Shown piece by piece: positions 30,501-42,648 of a stretch of 64,000 nt of DNA (the stretch's first letter is position 1; every line of letters begins with the position of its first letter). A program made the translations under genes and the position numbers. The stretch is from Pleodorina starrii (taxonomy: Eukaryota; Chlorophyta; Chlorophyceae; Chlamydomonadales; Volvocaceae), in NCBI GenBank assembly GCA_030267565.1, contig BRXU01000001.1:2852001-2916000 (forward strand). The letters run 5' to 3'. The notes beneath the pieces were generated by a model. The model had not been told where the DNA came from and searched no databases. It was given only the letters and a program-made list of their open reading frames with translations.

Positions 30501-33500
30501 GCAGCGGGCCCGCGACCCACTCTCGCTGTGCGGTTTTGGACGACTCACACTGTAGCGGCTGCATGAGGCACTTTGCAGCTGCTGGCAGCGGTGTCCATCC
30601 CAAGCGCGCCGTCGCCTTGGTCTTAGTGCCGTTGCCATCCACGCCTGATGCTATACTCAGCGGCTGATGCTATGTCTGCGCCTACTCTGATGTGAATTGC
30701 ATCCGCGTCCATCGCACCCGTGCCCGACTGCGATATTCCGCCAGGTCAACGAGGGCAGCGGCCACGTGTTGGTGCTGGCGGTGGGGCCCCACAGCGAGTG
30801 GGGCAAGACCATGGCGCTGGTTTCGGAGGCGGGCGACGATCAGACTCCCCTGCAGGAGCAGCTCACGGACGTGGCCGCCAAGGTGTCCAAGATGGGTGTG
30901 CTGGTGGCGGTGGTGTGCTTCCTGGCGCTGCTCATCAAGTAAGTACTGCCCCAGGCAGTGCGCAGGAAAATGTTCAGATAGCTCTAGTTACTATCGGTAT
31001 TTCAAATAATAATAGTTAATAAGTACATAATTGATAAAGGTTATAAGTACAGGATCAATAATGATACTATTAGTACAACAAAATAATAATTACTAAAGCA
31101 GATAGTTATTTTAGTGGTAAAGCGCGCGGCGTTAACAGCGCGCACCTGGGTACAGCAAATTATACAAATAAGAGACATAATAAATAGTGATATATAAAAT
31201 TATTAATGCATAGTAAACAACAGGTAGTTACATACCGGTAGTGGTACAGCGCGCGGCTAGGTACATGGCACGAGAGATTACAGTTCATATACTGGTGATA
31301 TAAGTGTGAGGGGGGCACAGGGCATGCCGTATGGCATACGGCTGATGGGGTCGTGGCTTCGCACTCCCAAAAATCTGCCCGGTCGAGGGAGTCGGTCGGT
31401 CCCGCCGCCGCTCCGCGCGTGCCGTCAGCCGCACCGCTCATCCAGGGGGGCTCAGGGCCTCACCAGCTGCACCGGCGCTCCGACCGGCGATGCCTCCTCT
31501 CGCGCTGAGCCCCACCATCCGTTCCCTCACGGGAGAGGCTGTGCAGTGAACCAGCGATGTGGCAAGGCCTGTGCTCTTCGGCTGACGCATCTGATGCTGC
31601 CGATGCGCACCGCCGCCCGCAGGTGGCTGATCGTGAACAAGGGCGGAGACGTCAAGAAGATCAACGACAACGGCCCGCTGCAGTTCCTGTTGTACGCCAT
31701 TACGATTACCGTCGTGTCTATTCCGGAGGGCCTGCCGCTGGCCGTCACCCTCACGCTCGCGTACTCGGTGCGTGGGGAGGCGGGGGGCGGGAGCAGTGAG
31801 ATGCGGGGGGAAGGAAACGGGGGTCGAGGGGCTGATGGCGCTGATGCTGTGCGTCCTGGGTGCCGGGTCCTCTGGGAGGCCGTATCCGACCTGGCGGGAC
31901 GGACGCGTTTGGTTGGCCGAGGGAGGGTCGGCGCCTGGTGTATTTGTCCGTGCGCACGCGCGCGCGCGCGTGTGTGTGTGCATGAACGTGTGCGTGTGCG
32001 TGCTTGGACCCCCTCGACCGCCCCCGTATTCATTTGCCCCCGCGGACAACTCCCAACTCCGGGCACAGCCCTACCGGTACCCCCGCTGAACGCCCTACCC
32101 CGGCCGCTGACAACCTCGTCTCAAAACAAACCCCTATCTACCTCTCCCGAGCGCAGATGAAGAAGATGATGAAAGACAAGAACTTTGTGCGCGTGCTGTC
32201 GGCCTGCGAGACCATGGGCGGCGCCACCGCCATTTGCTCCGACAAGACGGGAACGCTGACGGAGAACCGAATGACGGTCGTGGAGGGCTGGTTCGCGGGC
32301 GTGCCCTACCCCGCCGTGCCCACGCCCGAGCAGCTCAACCCCTCGCTCCTCAACCTGCTCAAGAACAACTGCGCGCTCAACAATAAGGCCTTCCTGGTGG
32401 ACCAGGTAGGGGCGGGGCGGGGCAGGCGCTGCCGGTTAATAACAGCTTACACTTCAGACACTGACAGCGGTGAATTGTTAGGCAGCAGCAGCAGCAGCAG
32501 CAGCGGTTAGTCGGCATCGGCTCGTTTGTAGGTGCGTGCGTTTATTAATTTGCTTGGAGGGGGACAGCCGGCGTTCAGTTCTTCAGCAGAGAGGCTACGG
32601 AGGGTCCAGAGCCCATTGCACCAAAGTACTTCAGCTGTTACCATCGTGCTGCTGTTACCGTACTTAATCAGATGCCCGTTCAACGCACAAGCACCTAATA
32701 AAACCATCTGCACACACTTGCACGCGCTTACACGCTGAAGATGTGCACGTATCTTCGCCTGCGCACACAGGAGAACGGCACTATCGACTTTGTTGGCAAC
32801 CGCACCGAGTGTGCGCTGCTGGTGCTGCTTCGCAAGTTGGGGATCGACTACAAGACGGTTCGGGACGAGCGGGAGGCGGACCAGGTCAAGGTACGGCAGG
32901 GTTTTGTACGTGCACGTGCACGCGGGTGCGTGCTCGGTGGCAAGAAAAGTAGGTTGCAGCGAATGACATCTGGGCAGGGAAGGAGATGTGGAGCTCGATG
33001 ACGCAAAAAACGTTATTGTATGCCGCACGCGCGCCACTTGAACCCTGTGCTGTACTGAACTGGCTGTACTAAACTGTCTATTAATATAAACAACGTGTGC
33101 TGTACTTGTTGTACTGCAGATGTACGGCTTCCTGCACTGTAACAAAATCACTGTCCTGTACTGACTGTACTGCAGATGTACGGCTTCTCGTCCGCGCGCA
33201 AGATGGCCAGCGTGCTCATGCGCGAGCCCAGCGGCAACCTGCGGCTGTACAACAAGGGCGCTGCGGAGTGGGTTCTGCGGCGAAGCACTGCGCTGCTGCA
33301 GCCCGACGGTTCCACGATTCCTCTGGACAAGGCCAAGTTGGAGGAAATGATTGCGCTCGTCACCTCCATGGCCAAGCGGGTGGGTGGGTGGGTGGGTGGG
33401 TGGGTGGGTGGGTGGGTGGGTGGGTGGGTGGGTGGGTGGGTGATCCAGGGAGGCACAGCGGGGGTGGGGCGGGTATGTGTGGGGGGCGGGGTGGTGGTGG

Positions 33501-36500
33501 TGATGGTTGCGGCGCCGCTCTGAGGCCGGGCTCGTCCCGCCCGGTCCAACCATCCAGTTGTGCGGCTCACAGGGCCCACCGACGTGAGTGGCGCTCTTCT
33601 CCGCCATCCACTCGCCCTTCCTCGCTTCGCAACCAACCTGCGGCCCCCACCGCTCCCCGCGCCTCGGCGGCTTCGTCTAATACAACTGTTATCCCACCCA
33701 TCCACTCGTCCACCCGCATTTCTCAAACTCAATTACCCAACCCGTCCACCCATCCATCCACCCAGGGTCTCCGCTGCATCTGCCTCACGTACCGGGACTA
33801 CCCGGCAAACGACCCCACCCGCTCTCCGGACTTCTTCGAGGATGCAGACCAGGTGGGTCACGTGGGGTGGGTGGGGTGGGGTAATAAGAACGGCCCGGGG
33901 CGAGGGGAACGCAACGCAGTTACGGGGTGGGGGTCCGTAGCTGGGCGAGTCGGGGGGTGGGCCACTCGGCAGGTGCCGATGACAACCTCTGGTGCTTCCG
34001 CGGCTGTTGCTTCGGGTGCTGTGCTGTGCTGCGCTTCGCTGTGCTGCCCTTTCCTGTGCCCTGATTTGCTTGCAGCCTTCTCTCTGATTCCCAAACGGGC
34101 CACTCCACGACGCTTCTCCTCTCCTCCGCCCCCCACACGCCCTGCCCCCCACCCGCGGTCCCCCCCCAGGTCGACAACGGCCTCATCGCCTTTGCCATCG
34201 TGGGCATCAAGGACCCCGTCCGCGCCGAGGTACCCGACGCGGTGCGCACCTGCCAGGCGGCCGGCATCACTGTGCGGATGGTGACGGGCGACAACATCCA
34301 CACCGCGCAGCACATCGCGCGCGAGTGCGGCATTCTCACCGATGACTGTGTGGCGATGGAGGGGCCCACGTTCCGAGCCATGCCCGCCGCGGAGCTTATC
34401 CCGCTGCTGCCCAGGCTGAGGGTAAGTGGACCAGGTCGGGACAGGGGAGCAGAGAGGGGAGGAGGGCGGGAAGAAGACGGAGGGCGGAGAGAGCAGGGGC
34501 GAGGGGGGGGGGCTGGGGTAAGGCAGGGGCAGCAACCCCTCCTTCCGTCTCTTGCTCCTTCTTAGCTGTTCCTCGCATCGCTTCCGCTGCGGTGCGTGTC
34601 TCCAACAACCCCACCCACTCTCGCCCTCCGTCCTTGTTGCCGCCTCGCCTCTCTCCACTCTGCCCCCCTATCCCGCCTGTGGCTTCATTTTTCGCCCCCA
34701 TGTCTCCGCTTCGCTTCGCCTCGCACTCCGCCTCGCTGTACAGGTCCTTGCCCGGTCCTCCCCCGAGGACAAGTTGACGCTGGTGTCGCTTCTGAAGAAG
34801 CAGGGCGAGGTGGTGGCGGTGACGGGCGACGGCACCAACGACGCGCCGGCCCTCAAGGAGAGCGACGTGGGTCTGGCCATGGGCATCGCCGGCACTGAGG
34901 TGGCCAAGGAGGCGGCCGACATCATCATTCTGGATGACAACTTCTCCTCCATCGTCAAGTCGGTTCTGTGGGGGCGCTGCGTGTACATGAACATCCGCAA
35001 GGTGGGTAGCAGGGTAGGGGCCGCTGGGGGGTCGAGGGCCGAGAGTCGGGGTCGAGGGTCGACTGGGGGTTGAGGGTTGAGGGTCGGGGTCGGGGCTGGG
35101 GGAGGAATGTGGTCGGGATGGGGCCGAGGGGGAGGGTGTGAAGCACGGGAGCCGTGGCAGGCGGTGGGGGGATAGGCGCGGTAGGGCGGGGTCGTAGCTG
35201 GGACCGGGAGCAGGGGAAGCAGGCGGAATGAGCGGGATGAGACGATTGCTCTGGGCATGTGATGCAAAATCGGTGGCTGGGCGGGAGGGGGCCCAACAGG
35301 TGTGTTTGCAGAATCACGGGCTGCGAGGGAAGCAGCCTGAGCTTGCCGCTGACGCCGTCTTTCCCTAGGCGGGGCCCAGGGAGTGTGTCAGCCCCGTCGC
35401 TTTGCGCCCTGCTGCATCCTCCCCGCCCCTGCAAAAACACACACGCACCGCGCCTGCCCTCTTCCCGTCGCCCTGTCCTCCCCCCCTGGAGCAGTTCCTG
35501 GTGTTCCAGCTGTCCATCAACCTGGTGGCCATGATCTCCGCCGCCGTGGGTGCGCTGTACGGCGGAGTGCCGCCGCTCAACGTGCTGCAGCTGCTGTGGG
35601 TCAACATGATCATGTGAGTACGGCAGTACGGCAAGTCATGCAGTACGACAGGGGGTTCAGTCGAAGACGCTTCTTATCTTGAGCTGACCCTTGAACATCC
35701 AACCCTAAAACCCGAAACCCCTGAAACCCCTGAAACCCAAAACCCTCGTTCTCTCCTCCCGTCCTCCTCCTCTTCCTGCTCCTTCCCTCGATCCGCAGGG
35801 ATACCCTGGCCGCGCTGGCCCTTGCCACCGAGAATCCCTACCCAGAGCTGTTGGGTGACCAGCCGCACGGCCGCTCCGAACCCATCATCACGGGCCTCAT
35901 GTACATGCACATCATCGCAGCCGCCCTCTACAAGCTCTTCTGGCTCTTCGCCTGCCTGTACGGCCTGCCGCGGGTCCTCGACCGCTACGCGTGAGTGGTT
36001 TTCTGGGTGGGTGGGTGGGTGGCTACGTGTGTATGCGCGTGTGTGTGCGTGCTGTGTGCTCGGGGAGATGCGATCTTCGCGCGGGAAAGCGGCGGGAGAG
36101 GTCGAGCAGGGTCAGATCGGAACGGCATTCAGCTCCCACGAAGGTGAAGGTGAAAGGGGGGAAGAGAGGTGTTTTGGTTGGGCTTGCCAGCATCGCAGCA
36201 GCGGCTGGCCGGTGTCGTGCTGTTCTGGGGCGCTGCAGCCGCTGTGCCGTACATGCCGTAGAGTACGGCCGCAAGCCCGCCACCGGCTCGTTCCGGCTGT
36301 CATTCTTCGCCTGCCCGCCCGCCTGCCCGACTTACCCCACGTGTCTCCTCTCCTCTCCTCGCTTCGCCTCGCCCACCCCCATCTCCGCGTTCAGCGTGCT
36401 GGGCAAGGACGAGTACTACCAGGTCACGTGCCCCAGCGTTCTGAAGGACAAGGTGAGCTGCTGAGCAAGCGAGACTAGCGCGGGTCGGGGTGGTGTGCTG

Positions 36501-39070
36501 TGGCGTCTGGCGTGGTGCGGGGCGGGCAGCTGGCAGCGTTTTGGCCTGGCGAAGCGTGGTGGCCTGACGACAGCGGACGTCTTGTCGGGTTACTTGGTAG
36601 CAGCGCTAAGCCAAGAACATCTCAGGGAGAGCTAGAGCTCCTCAGCCCCTTCCACCCCTTCTTCCACCCCTTGCTTCCACCCCACCCCCAAGCCCTCCCC
36701 TCCCCTCCCGGCGCTCTCCCGAAACGTCCTTTTGTGCTCCAGCCTCCACGATGACCGTGTGGCCTCTTTCCACTGCCTTTCCGTTCCGCCTGCGCGCCCC
36801 TCGTGTGTGTCTCCGTCGTGCGCGCAGGGTTTCAACGCCACCATGCAGACGGAGCTGTGCCCCCTGATGGCCTACTGCGGCTGGCCGCGCGGGGCCCTGG
36901 AGCGCCAGACCGAGCTGTGCCCCCTGTTCAGCGACTGGAAGGCCTTCAACTCCTCCACCTCGGTGCCCGCCGACCAGCAAGCGGCCGTGTGCATGAAGGA
37001 CCCCAAGACCAACTGCCCCTTGTGAGCTGACTGGGGCTGGGGCGGATGGAGTGGGTGGGGCTGGGGCGGGTGAGGCTGAGGCTGAGGCTGGGACTGGACG
37101 CGACTCGGCGGGGCGGGGCGGGGCGGGGCGGGGCGGGGCGGGGCGGGGCGGGGCGGGTTGCAGGTGTGGGAGGGGGCAAGCAGGACAAGGGAGAACAGGC
37201 AGCGGTCGTAGAGATCACGAAGGAAGGAAAGAATCCAGGGTTGTGTTTGGAGTTTGCGGGAAAGGTCTGGGCCGCGTCGTCTCGACCCGGGCCTAGTCGA
37301 GTTCGAGTCCGAGTCGAGTCCATAGCTCTAGAGGCGCCCAGCATTTGCGATTTCGGACCTTTCGGCTCTTTGCACCCCCCCGGGAATGGCACCCCGAAAA
37401 CCCAGGGAAGACCACCAGGGACATTCCGGGAAAACCCGGGAAAGCCCGGGAATTTCCAGCTGCAAAACCCAGCCCGGAACTCTTACAGACGGACGGACGT
37501 ACGACTGGCCCTGCAGGAACCAGGAGCTGAGTAAGGCCCAGAAAGTCATGGACGACAACTATGACTATGAGATGCTGCAGAGCTACAAGCCGGCGCTGTC
37601 GGTGCTGTTCAACGCATTCATCTTGTCGCAGGTGGGGAGGGCGAGGGGAGGGGAGGGGAGGGGAAGGGGAGGAGGAGGTGAGGGGGGAAAGGGCTGTGGG
37701 GCTGGGCAATCCGTGATGCCGTGGGCCCTGGCCCAAGCTCCCGCCCGGCTGCACGAACCCCATACGAACACAACACCGTCTAATTACCCCGCCTCCCCAC
37801 GCCTCCCTTGCCTGCCGCCCTTCCCGGCCTCTCCCCCAGCATTACTCGCCCTTCACCCGGCCCACCTCACCCCCGCCCCGCCCCCACCCCAGGTCTCCAA
37901 CGCGTTTGTGTCCCGACGCATCGGCCTGGAGTGCAACTTCTTCAAGGGTCTGGCCACCTCGCACATTTTCAACGGCATTATGATCTTCATCACCGCACTG
38001 CAGGTTGTCATCATGCAGACGCCCATCTCGTTCATCTTCAAGGTGCGAGCCCTGAGACATGCGCTGGAAGGGCCACATTGGGGGCCCCTAGTACCTGATA
38101 GTCGCGCACCGAGAGTACGGGCTGGGAGGGCGAGGCGGGTAATGCGTCTCTCTGAACGCGCGCCGGTCTTCTGCAGTTCTGCTGCTGCGGCACTTTGCTG
38201 CTGCCGGGCAGTGCGCAAGGGGGGAAACCCACCGCTTCCACACAGCGCGCTCCCGAAACCGCGCTTCAACCCGCCTTTCCTTTCCTTTCCTGCCCTTCCC
38301 TTCCCCACTCGTCCCCTGCCGCTCCCTGCCCGCCGCTACATGACCCCGCCCACCCCCACCCCGCCTTGCCCCACCACGTCCCACCTCCGCCTCTTCCTCC
38401 GCCTCCACTACCTCCTCAGGTCGCGCCGCTCAACGGCCCCGAGTGGGGCGCCTGCATCGCCATCGGAATCGGCGCCATCCCGTACTCTTGGGCCGTACGG
38501 ATCCTGGCCGGTGCCGTACTGCCGGTCGCCGGCAACTCGTCCAACTGGCTGGCCGGCCTGCGCGGCAGCCGCGCCTCCAACATCACCGCCGCCGGCGCGG
38601 CGCCCATGCGCCAGGCCGCCAAGACACGCACTCTCTCCGGCCGCACCACCTCCGGCCGGTCTCAGGCAGGCGGAGGCATCACGAAGACTCTGTCGGGGCG
38701 CACCATGTCCGGCCCCAACGCCAACATCGCCGTCGCCAACGCCACCACCATCGTCAACTACAGCGCCGTCAAGACGCTATCCGGAAAGAGTGCCTCCGGC
38801 GGCCCCTCCGGCGGCGCGGTGGCCCCCCTGCAGGTGCGATCCTCTACGGCCGCAGCGGTGGCTGAAATGTCATTGCGGACCACGTCTATTTCAGGCTCTG
38901 GCAGCGGCTCAGCGCGACGCACGGGCTCGATGGGGCGCGTGGCCCCGCATCCGTTGGGCGCGGGCGATGTCAGCGGCAGCGGCAGAGGCAGCACCAACGC
39001 CAACGCCAGCGCCAACGCCCCGCTGCGGCCCAACTCGCCCGCGCAGGTTGCCTGGGCGGGGCAGCCGTGA
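27534..39070 (+). CDS. ACA: P-type IIB Ca2+-ATPase (plasma-membrane/vacuolar type), 22 exons
   Basis: Exons: 27534-27647, 27912-28038, 28458-28481, 28880-28962, 29318-29420, 29799-29914, 30248-30415, 30745-30938, 31623-31767, 32157-32405, 32771-32890, 33176-33379, 33766-33852, 34170-34421, 34744-35001, 35495-35613, 35799-35990, 36395-36452, 36828-37021, 37517-37631, 37893-38042, 38420-39070. They join in frame to 1,240 residues. Motifs: A-domain LTGES (223-227), M4 PEGLP with E345, phosphorylation site DKTGTLT (D387), hinge TGDGTNDAP (from 689), M6 NMIMDT with N785 and D789. E345, N785 and D789 form the single Ca2+ site expected for type IIB. The pump exports Ca2+ from the cytosol. Odd points: a 24-base exon 3, a M7-M8 loop of about 105 residues, and a 175-residue C-terminal tail with repeated TLSG motifs and no obvious N-terminal autoinhibitor. 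In the last exon an extra intron after 38831 cannot be excluded. Confidence 0.94.
30966..31300. repeat. AT-rich island with repeated GC-palindrome motif in ATPase intron 8
   Basis: About 330 bases of strongly AT-rich sequence inside intron 8 (30939-31622), unlike everything around it. It carries two copies of GTGGTAMAGCGCGCGGC (31114-31130 and 31241-31257, one mismatch). Composition suggests inserted DNA, such as a small non-autonomous element or an organelle-derived piece; I could not identify it. Confidence 0.6.
33110..33187 (+). repeat. Duplicated 3' splice site before ATPase exon 12
   Basis: The 22 bases spanning the acceptor and the first codons of exon 12 occur twice, at 33110-33131 and 33166-33187. 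The downstream copy leads into the real exon (33176). Use of the upstream AG would start the same four codons and then reach an in-frame TGA within about 15 codons. Confidence 0.85.
33378..33442 (+). repeat. GGGT array at the 5' splice site of ATPase intron 12
   Basis: About 16 uninterrupted GGGT units that start at the exon 12 end and include the GT donor itself. Confidence 0.9.
35701..35747 (+). repeat. Telomere-like CCCTAAAA-derived tract in ATPase intron 16
   Basis: Degenerate AACCCTAAAACCCGAAACCCCTG-type repeats (part quoted) lie in the middle of intron 16. Confidence 0.6.
37107..37157 (+). repeat. GGGGC pentanucleotide array in ATPase intron 19
   Basis: About ten GGGGC units on the sense strand, about 85 bases after the exon 19 donor. 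Confidence 0.9.
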
Positions 39071-40287
39071 GGCGGTGTGGGAGGGGCTGTGCAAGTCCCT
39101 GAGTGGAGGCGTGTGGATGGAGGCAGGTGGGACGGGGGCCGTGCTGGTAGGCCGGGAGGGGGCGGGGTGAGAGGGCGGCTGCGGCTGTTGGGCCCACTCC
39201 GGCGAGGCGCGGCGCTCTTGTGTCGTGGTCTCTAGCTTATGCTCGTTTACTTCAGCTAGCCAACGCTAGCAAGCACCGCGGCTTACATGTGTTCGTCGTT
39301 GCATTACGCTGCATGGTGTCGTGTTGTGTTACGGTGGTGGTGGCCTGGCGTGAAAGGCCTGGTTGGTTGGTGGCTCGAAGATGGGTTGCGAGGGTGGGCG
39401 GGAGGCTGACAACGAAGCAGCAACAACGAATGAGTGCCGAACGGCGCTGGGGCGGCGCCTAGGGCTGGGGGGTGGGGATGGAGCGCCGGACGTCGGGCCT
39501 GGGTGAAGCAGTGGCGGATAGGCTAGTTCGTCTTTTCGCCTTTTGACTTTCGAAGGGGAGGCAGGGTGGCTGCATGCAGGTCCAAAGCCGCTAGCCAAAC
39601 TCAACGCTGAGATCGGTTGGGTCTCTTGAGTTCGGCTGGCGGTTGATTGTTGGCTTGGGGCCTGTGTCGAGGCAACCCGGGTCAAGGCGTGGCTGCCGTG
39701 CATACGAATGTACGAATGTACACAAGGTTGGGTCTTTCCGTTGGGTTGGTACTGTGTTATCGAAAGGGAGACACAGCGAACATGTTGACATGGTTTTTGG
39801 GGGGAACGATTCCGATCGTTTGTATGTCTTACAGCACTTAGTAGGCCGGCTCGATACGGCAGTTGTGCGGCGGTTTGGGCGGGCCTGGTACGATGTCCAC
39901 GGCGGCGTCTTTTTGTTGGCCGACTGACGGTTTGGACGGTTTCTTTCTTTGTGTGACTTTCCCGGGGCTCATCGTTGTTGGGCCTAGCATCACGCATATG
40001 CATGATTAGAGGACGTTGAAATTGCAACCTGTACGACGGATAAGATATCCAGTCCACCTACCACCCAGTTAGTGGGGACAGCTTCTGCTGCTGCGTTGCT
40101 GCCGCTGCCGCCGCCGCCGCCGCCGCCGCTGCTGCTGCTGCCATCGCCAGGGGCATTGCCACGGATTGAGGGGTTGAGGGGGCAGGGGCAGACATGTCCT
40201 GCAGATACCATACGCGCGAAGACCTGCCCTCGAACCCCCCCCGTGCGCACCCTAAGCCCTAATCACCAATGTGGCTCCATCCGCCAC

Positions 40288-40348
40288 GTGTCTGTCTGTC
40301 AGTCTGTCTGTCTGTCTGTCTGTTTGTCTCTGTCTGTCTGTTTGTGTC
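40288..40348. repeat. GTCT microsatellite
   Basis: About 14 copies of GTCT or TGTCT, slightly degenerate at the right end, intergenic. Confidence 0.85.
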
Positions 40349-40397
40349 TTTGAGTCCGTATGGGCCCGCACGCAAATGCATGCAGGTCCCTTGATCA

Positions 40398-40423
40398 GCC
40401 CCCCGATTTCGGATTCGGGGGGC
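40398..40423. repeat. Perfect 9-bp GC-rich hairpin
   Basis: GCCCCCCGA (40398-40406) and TCGGGGGGC (40415-40423) are exact reverse complements around an 8-base loop. It is intergenic; function unknown. Confidence 0.7.
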
Positions 40424-42369
40424 GTTAGCCGCCGAGCGTTCGTCTGGAAGGCGGATGCGGATGGGAGCGAGCTGCGGCGGAGCCATCTATCTAGGGGGCG
40501 GCGCTAGCTGAGGCGCGAGCGAGCGAGAGCGAGGAGGCCTAGGCTGGAGGCACCGGAGGCCTGCATGCGCGGCAGGCACGGAGGCAGATAGGCGAGATAA
40601 TGGACTGCGGAAGTGGGTGAGAGATAGAAGCGCTTTGAGTGGAGGGCGGGAGGCTGCGGGTTGGTGGGGGCGGAGGTGGGGGCCTTGCGGCGGGACGACT
40701 GAGCGGGTGCGGTGTCGGCACTGCGTTGGCTGCTGCTGCGGGAAGGGTACCGTTTGCGGGGTAATAAAGGAAAAGCCGCAGCGATGGAGGTGATGGAAGA
40801 TGAGTTGCCGTCGAGATTTCGCTTCGACCGCAATCATCGTGATTGGCACCGTCCCGAGTACGCGGTTGCCGCTCGACCGGAAAAAGACGGGGGCGGGATG
40901 GCGGCGCCGCTCGGCGGAATGTGAGGGACCTCACTCACTTTGTTGGGGATGTGGGTAGCTTGTTCGTACGTCGTACCCGGCTGCAGTGGCGGCGTGGGTT
41001 GCAATCAAGTGACCAGGGCTTATGTGTCTGATTGTCTGAGAGGCAGGGCTAGAGGTGGAGGGATGTGTTCCGCACCTTTCCGCAGCATCGAGAGGTCGCA
41101 CGTCCGGAGTCAGCTGTGAATTTACGGGGGAGGTCGAGAGATCTGCTCCCCGTTGTGGAGTTCGGACATTTGTGTTCTTTGTGTTTGAAGAGAGGGGGTG
41201 GCGACCCGGCGGTCATTTTCGCCACTAGGACGCTGTGAAGCCTGTGCAGACGACTGCAGACGCGTAGGCACGATGATGCCCACCTAGCGGCGGTCGCCTT
41301 GGCGACTGGAGAGGGGCGGCGATGAGTACCCCTCAGCGATGAGACCCCTGCTGGCGCATCCATCCACAGTCCTGCATGGCAAGGTCTTCCATCCGTCCAG
41401 TAGCCGACAGCCCAGCAATTTCATTTCGCGAATTTATGTTGCCAGATGAGTAACAATTCATATACCATGCTCGACCGCTGGCGCGGCCGAAGCCCAATCA
41501 AGCCGCGCATCGGTTCGAGAACATTACTGCGTGACTTTCACAAACCGCAGACACGGCGGTCGCGGAAATGGCTCGCCGCTTGCGCTAAGGTTGCTGTTCC
41601 TTCTTGCATGCATACGAGTAGCAGTATTCATGTGCATGTTCCCGTTCCTTTGCCTTGCGTCTTTCGGAGTTTTATTTCCTCTCGTGTCGTATCGCTGTCT
41701 GTTTGCTGCTGCGGCGGCGTCGGGGGCGTTCAGAAAGCAAAATGGAGCATGTACGGCAGGCAGGCATGGCATGGCAGACTCCTGCTCTTTGCACCAGAGC
41801 ATGCATGCTGTCTGATCGCTGCAGTGCTCCTCTATCAAAACGACGACTCATTCCGCCAGGCCATTACTGCACTGCAGAATCGATGCGGTGCTTGCAATTC
41901 TTGTCCGTCGAATGCAGCTATAGGTTTATCGCGAGGGAGGGGGCGGGGGCATCGGAGGCCGATGCGTCTTTGCGAGGTTCCTCCCGCCTGAGACTAGTTC
42001 AAAATGAATGTGTTCCGTCGTCGCCCGCGTCTTACTTCCGTCCGACCCGCACATACACCGGCGGAGGCAGGCCGCACGCGAAGCTGCATCTTGACGCTAT
42101 GCGTGAAGTGTGCGTGGTGGTGGGCGATGCAAACTTGTTTTTCAGGTTAACAATGCCGTGCCACAGCAAGAAGGTGTGGCCTTCCCTTTCTAGACTTGGG
42201 AGCGGCTGCAGGTCGTCGCATCTGCCGCTTAGGGGACCTACCGTCGGACGCCGAACGGGTGCTATAGCGGACGCATTTCTTGTCACGTACTGCGTTCTAC
42301 ATATACACAACCGTTCGCGAACAGCAGACATCATGTCTGAAGTTGTGTGCGATGGAGGTCTATAAATAA

Positions 42370-42390
42370 AATACCTCACGGCGAGGTATT
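42370..42390. repeat. Perfect 8-bp hairpin
   Basis: AATACCTC (42370-42377) and GAGGTATT (42383-42390) are exact reverse complements around a 5-base loop, in an AT-richer intergenic part. Confidence 0.65.
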
Positions 42391-42648
42391 GCGTAGATGC
42401 GTGATGGAGGGTGAACTTTCAAAGTGCGATGCGCCTGTATATCATAAAGAAGGGGGTGAAAATGATGAGCGTTAGAATCTTCAGTTTGGCACTCCGCTCC
42501 TAATAACTTTTAAAGATTATCGGCGGCCTGATGATCTCGCTGCTGTACGTACGTACGTCAATCTATCTACCTAGATTTTTGGTACGAATTAACCCCAGCC
42601 ATACATCAGAACGAAAGAGCTTCATGACAACGTTCTTGTCCTCATTCG

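Noticed and set aside
38831..39055. Possible extra intron in the last ATPase exon (GTGCGA donor)
   Set aside because: The frame is open throughout and no acceptor is better than continuing; noted only as a possibility.
41446..41991. A 181-codon open frame in the 39-43 kb gene-free region
   Set aside because: No recognisable motif, mixed composition, and overlapping open frames on both strands; typical chance frame in GC-rich DNA.
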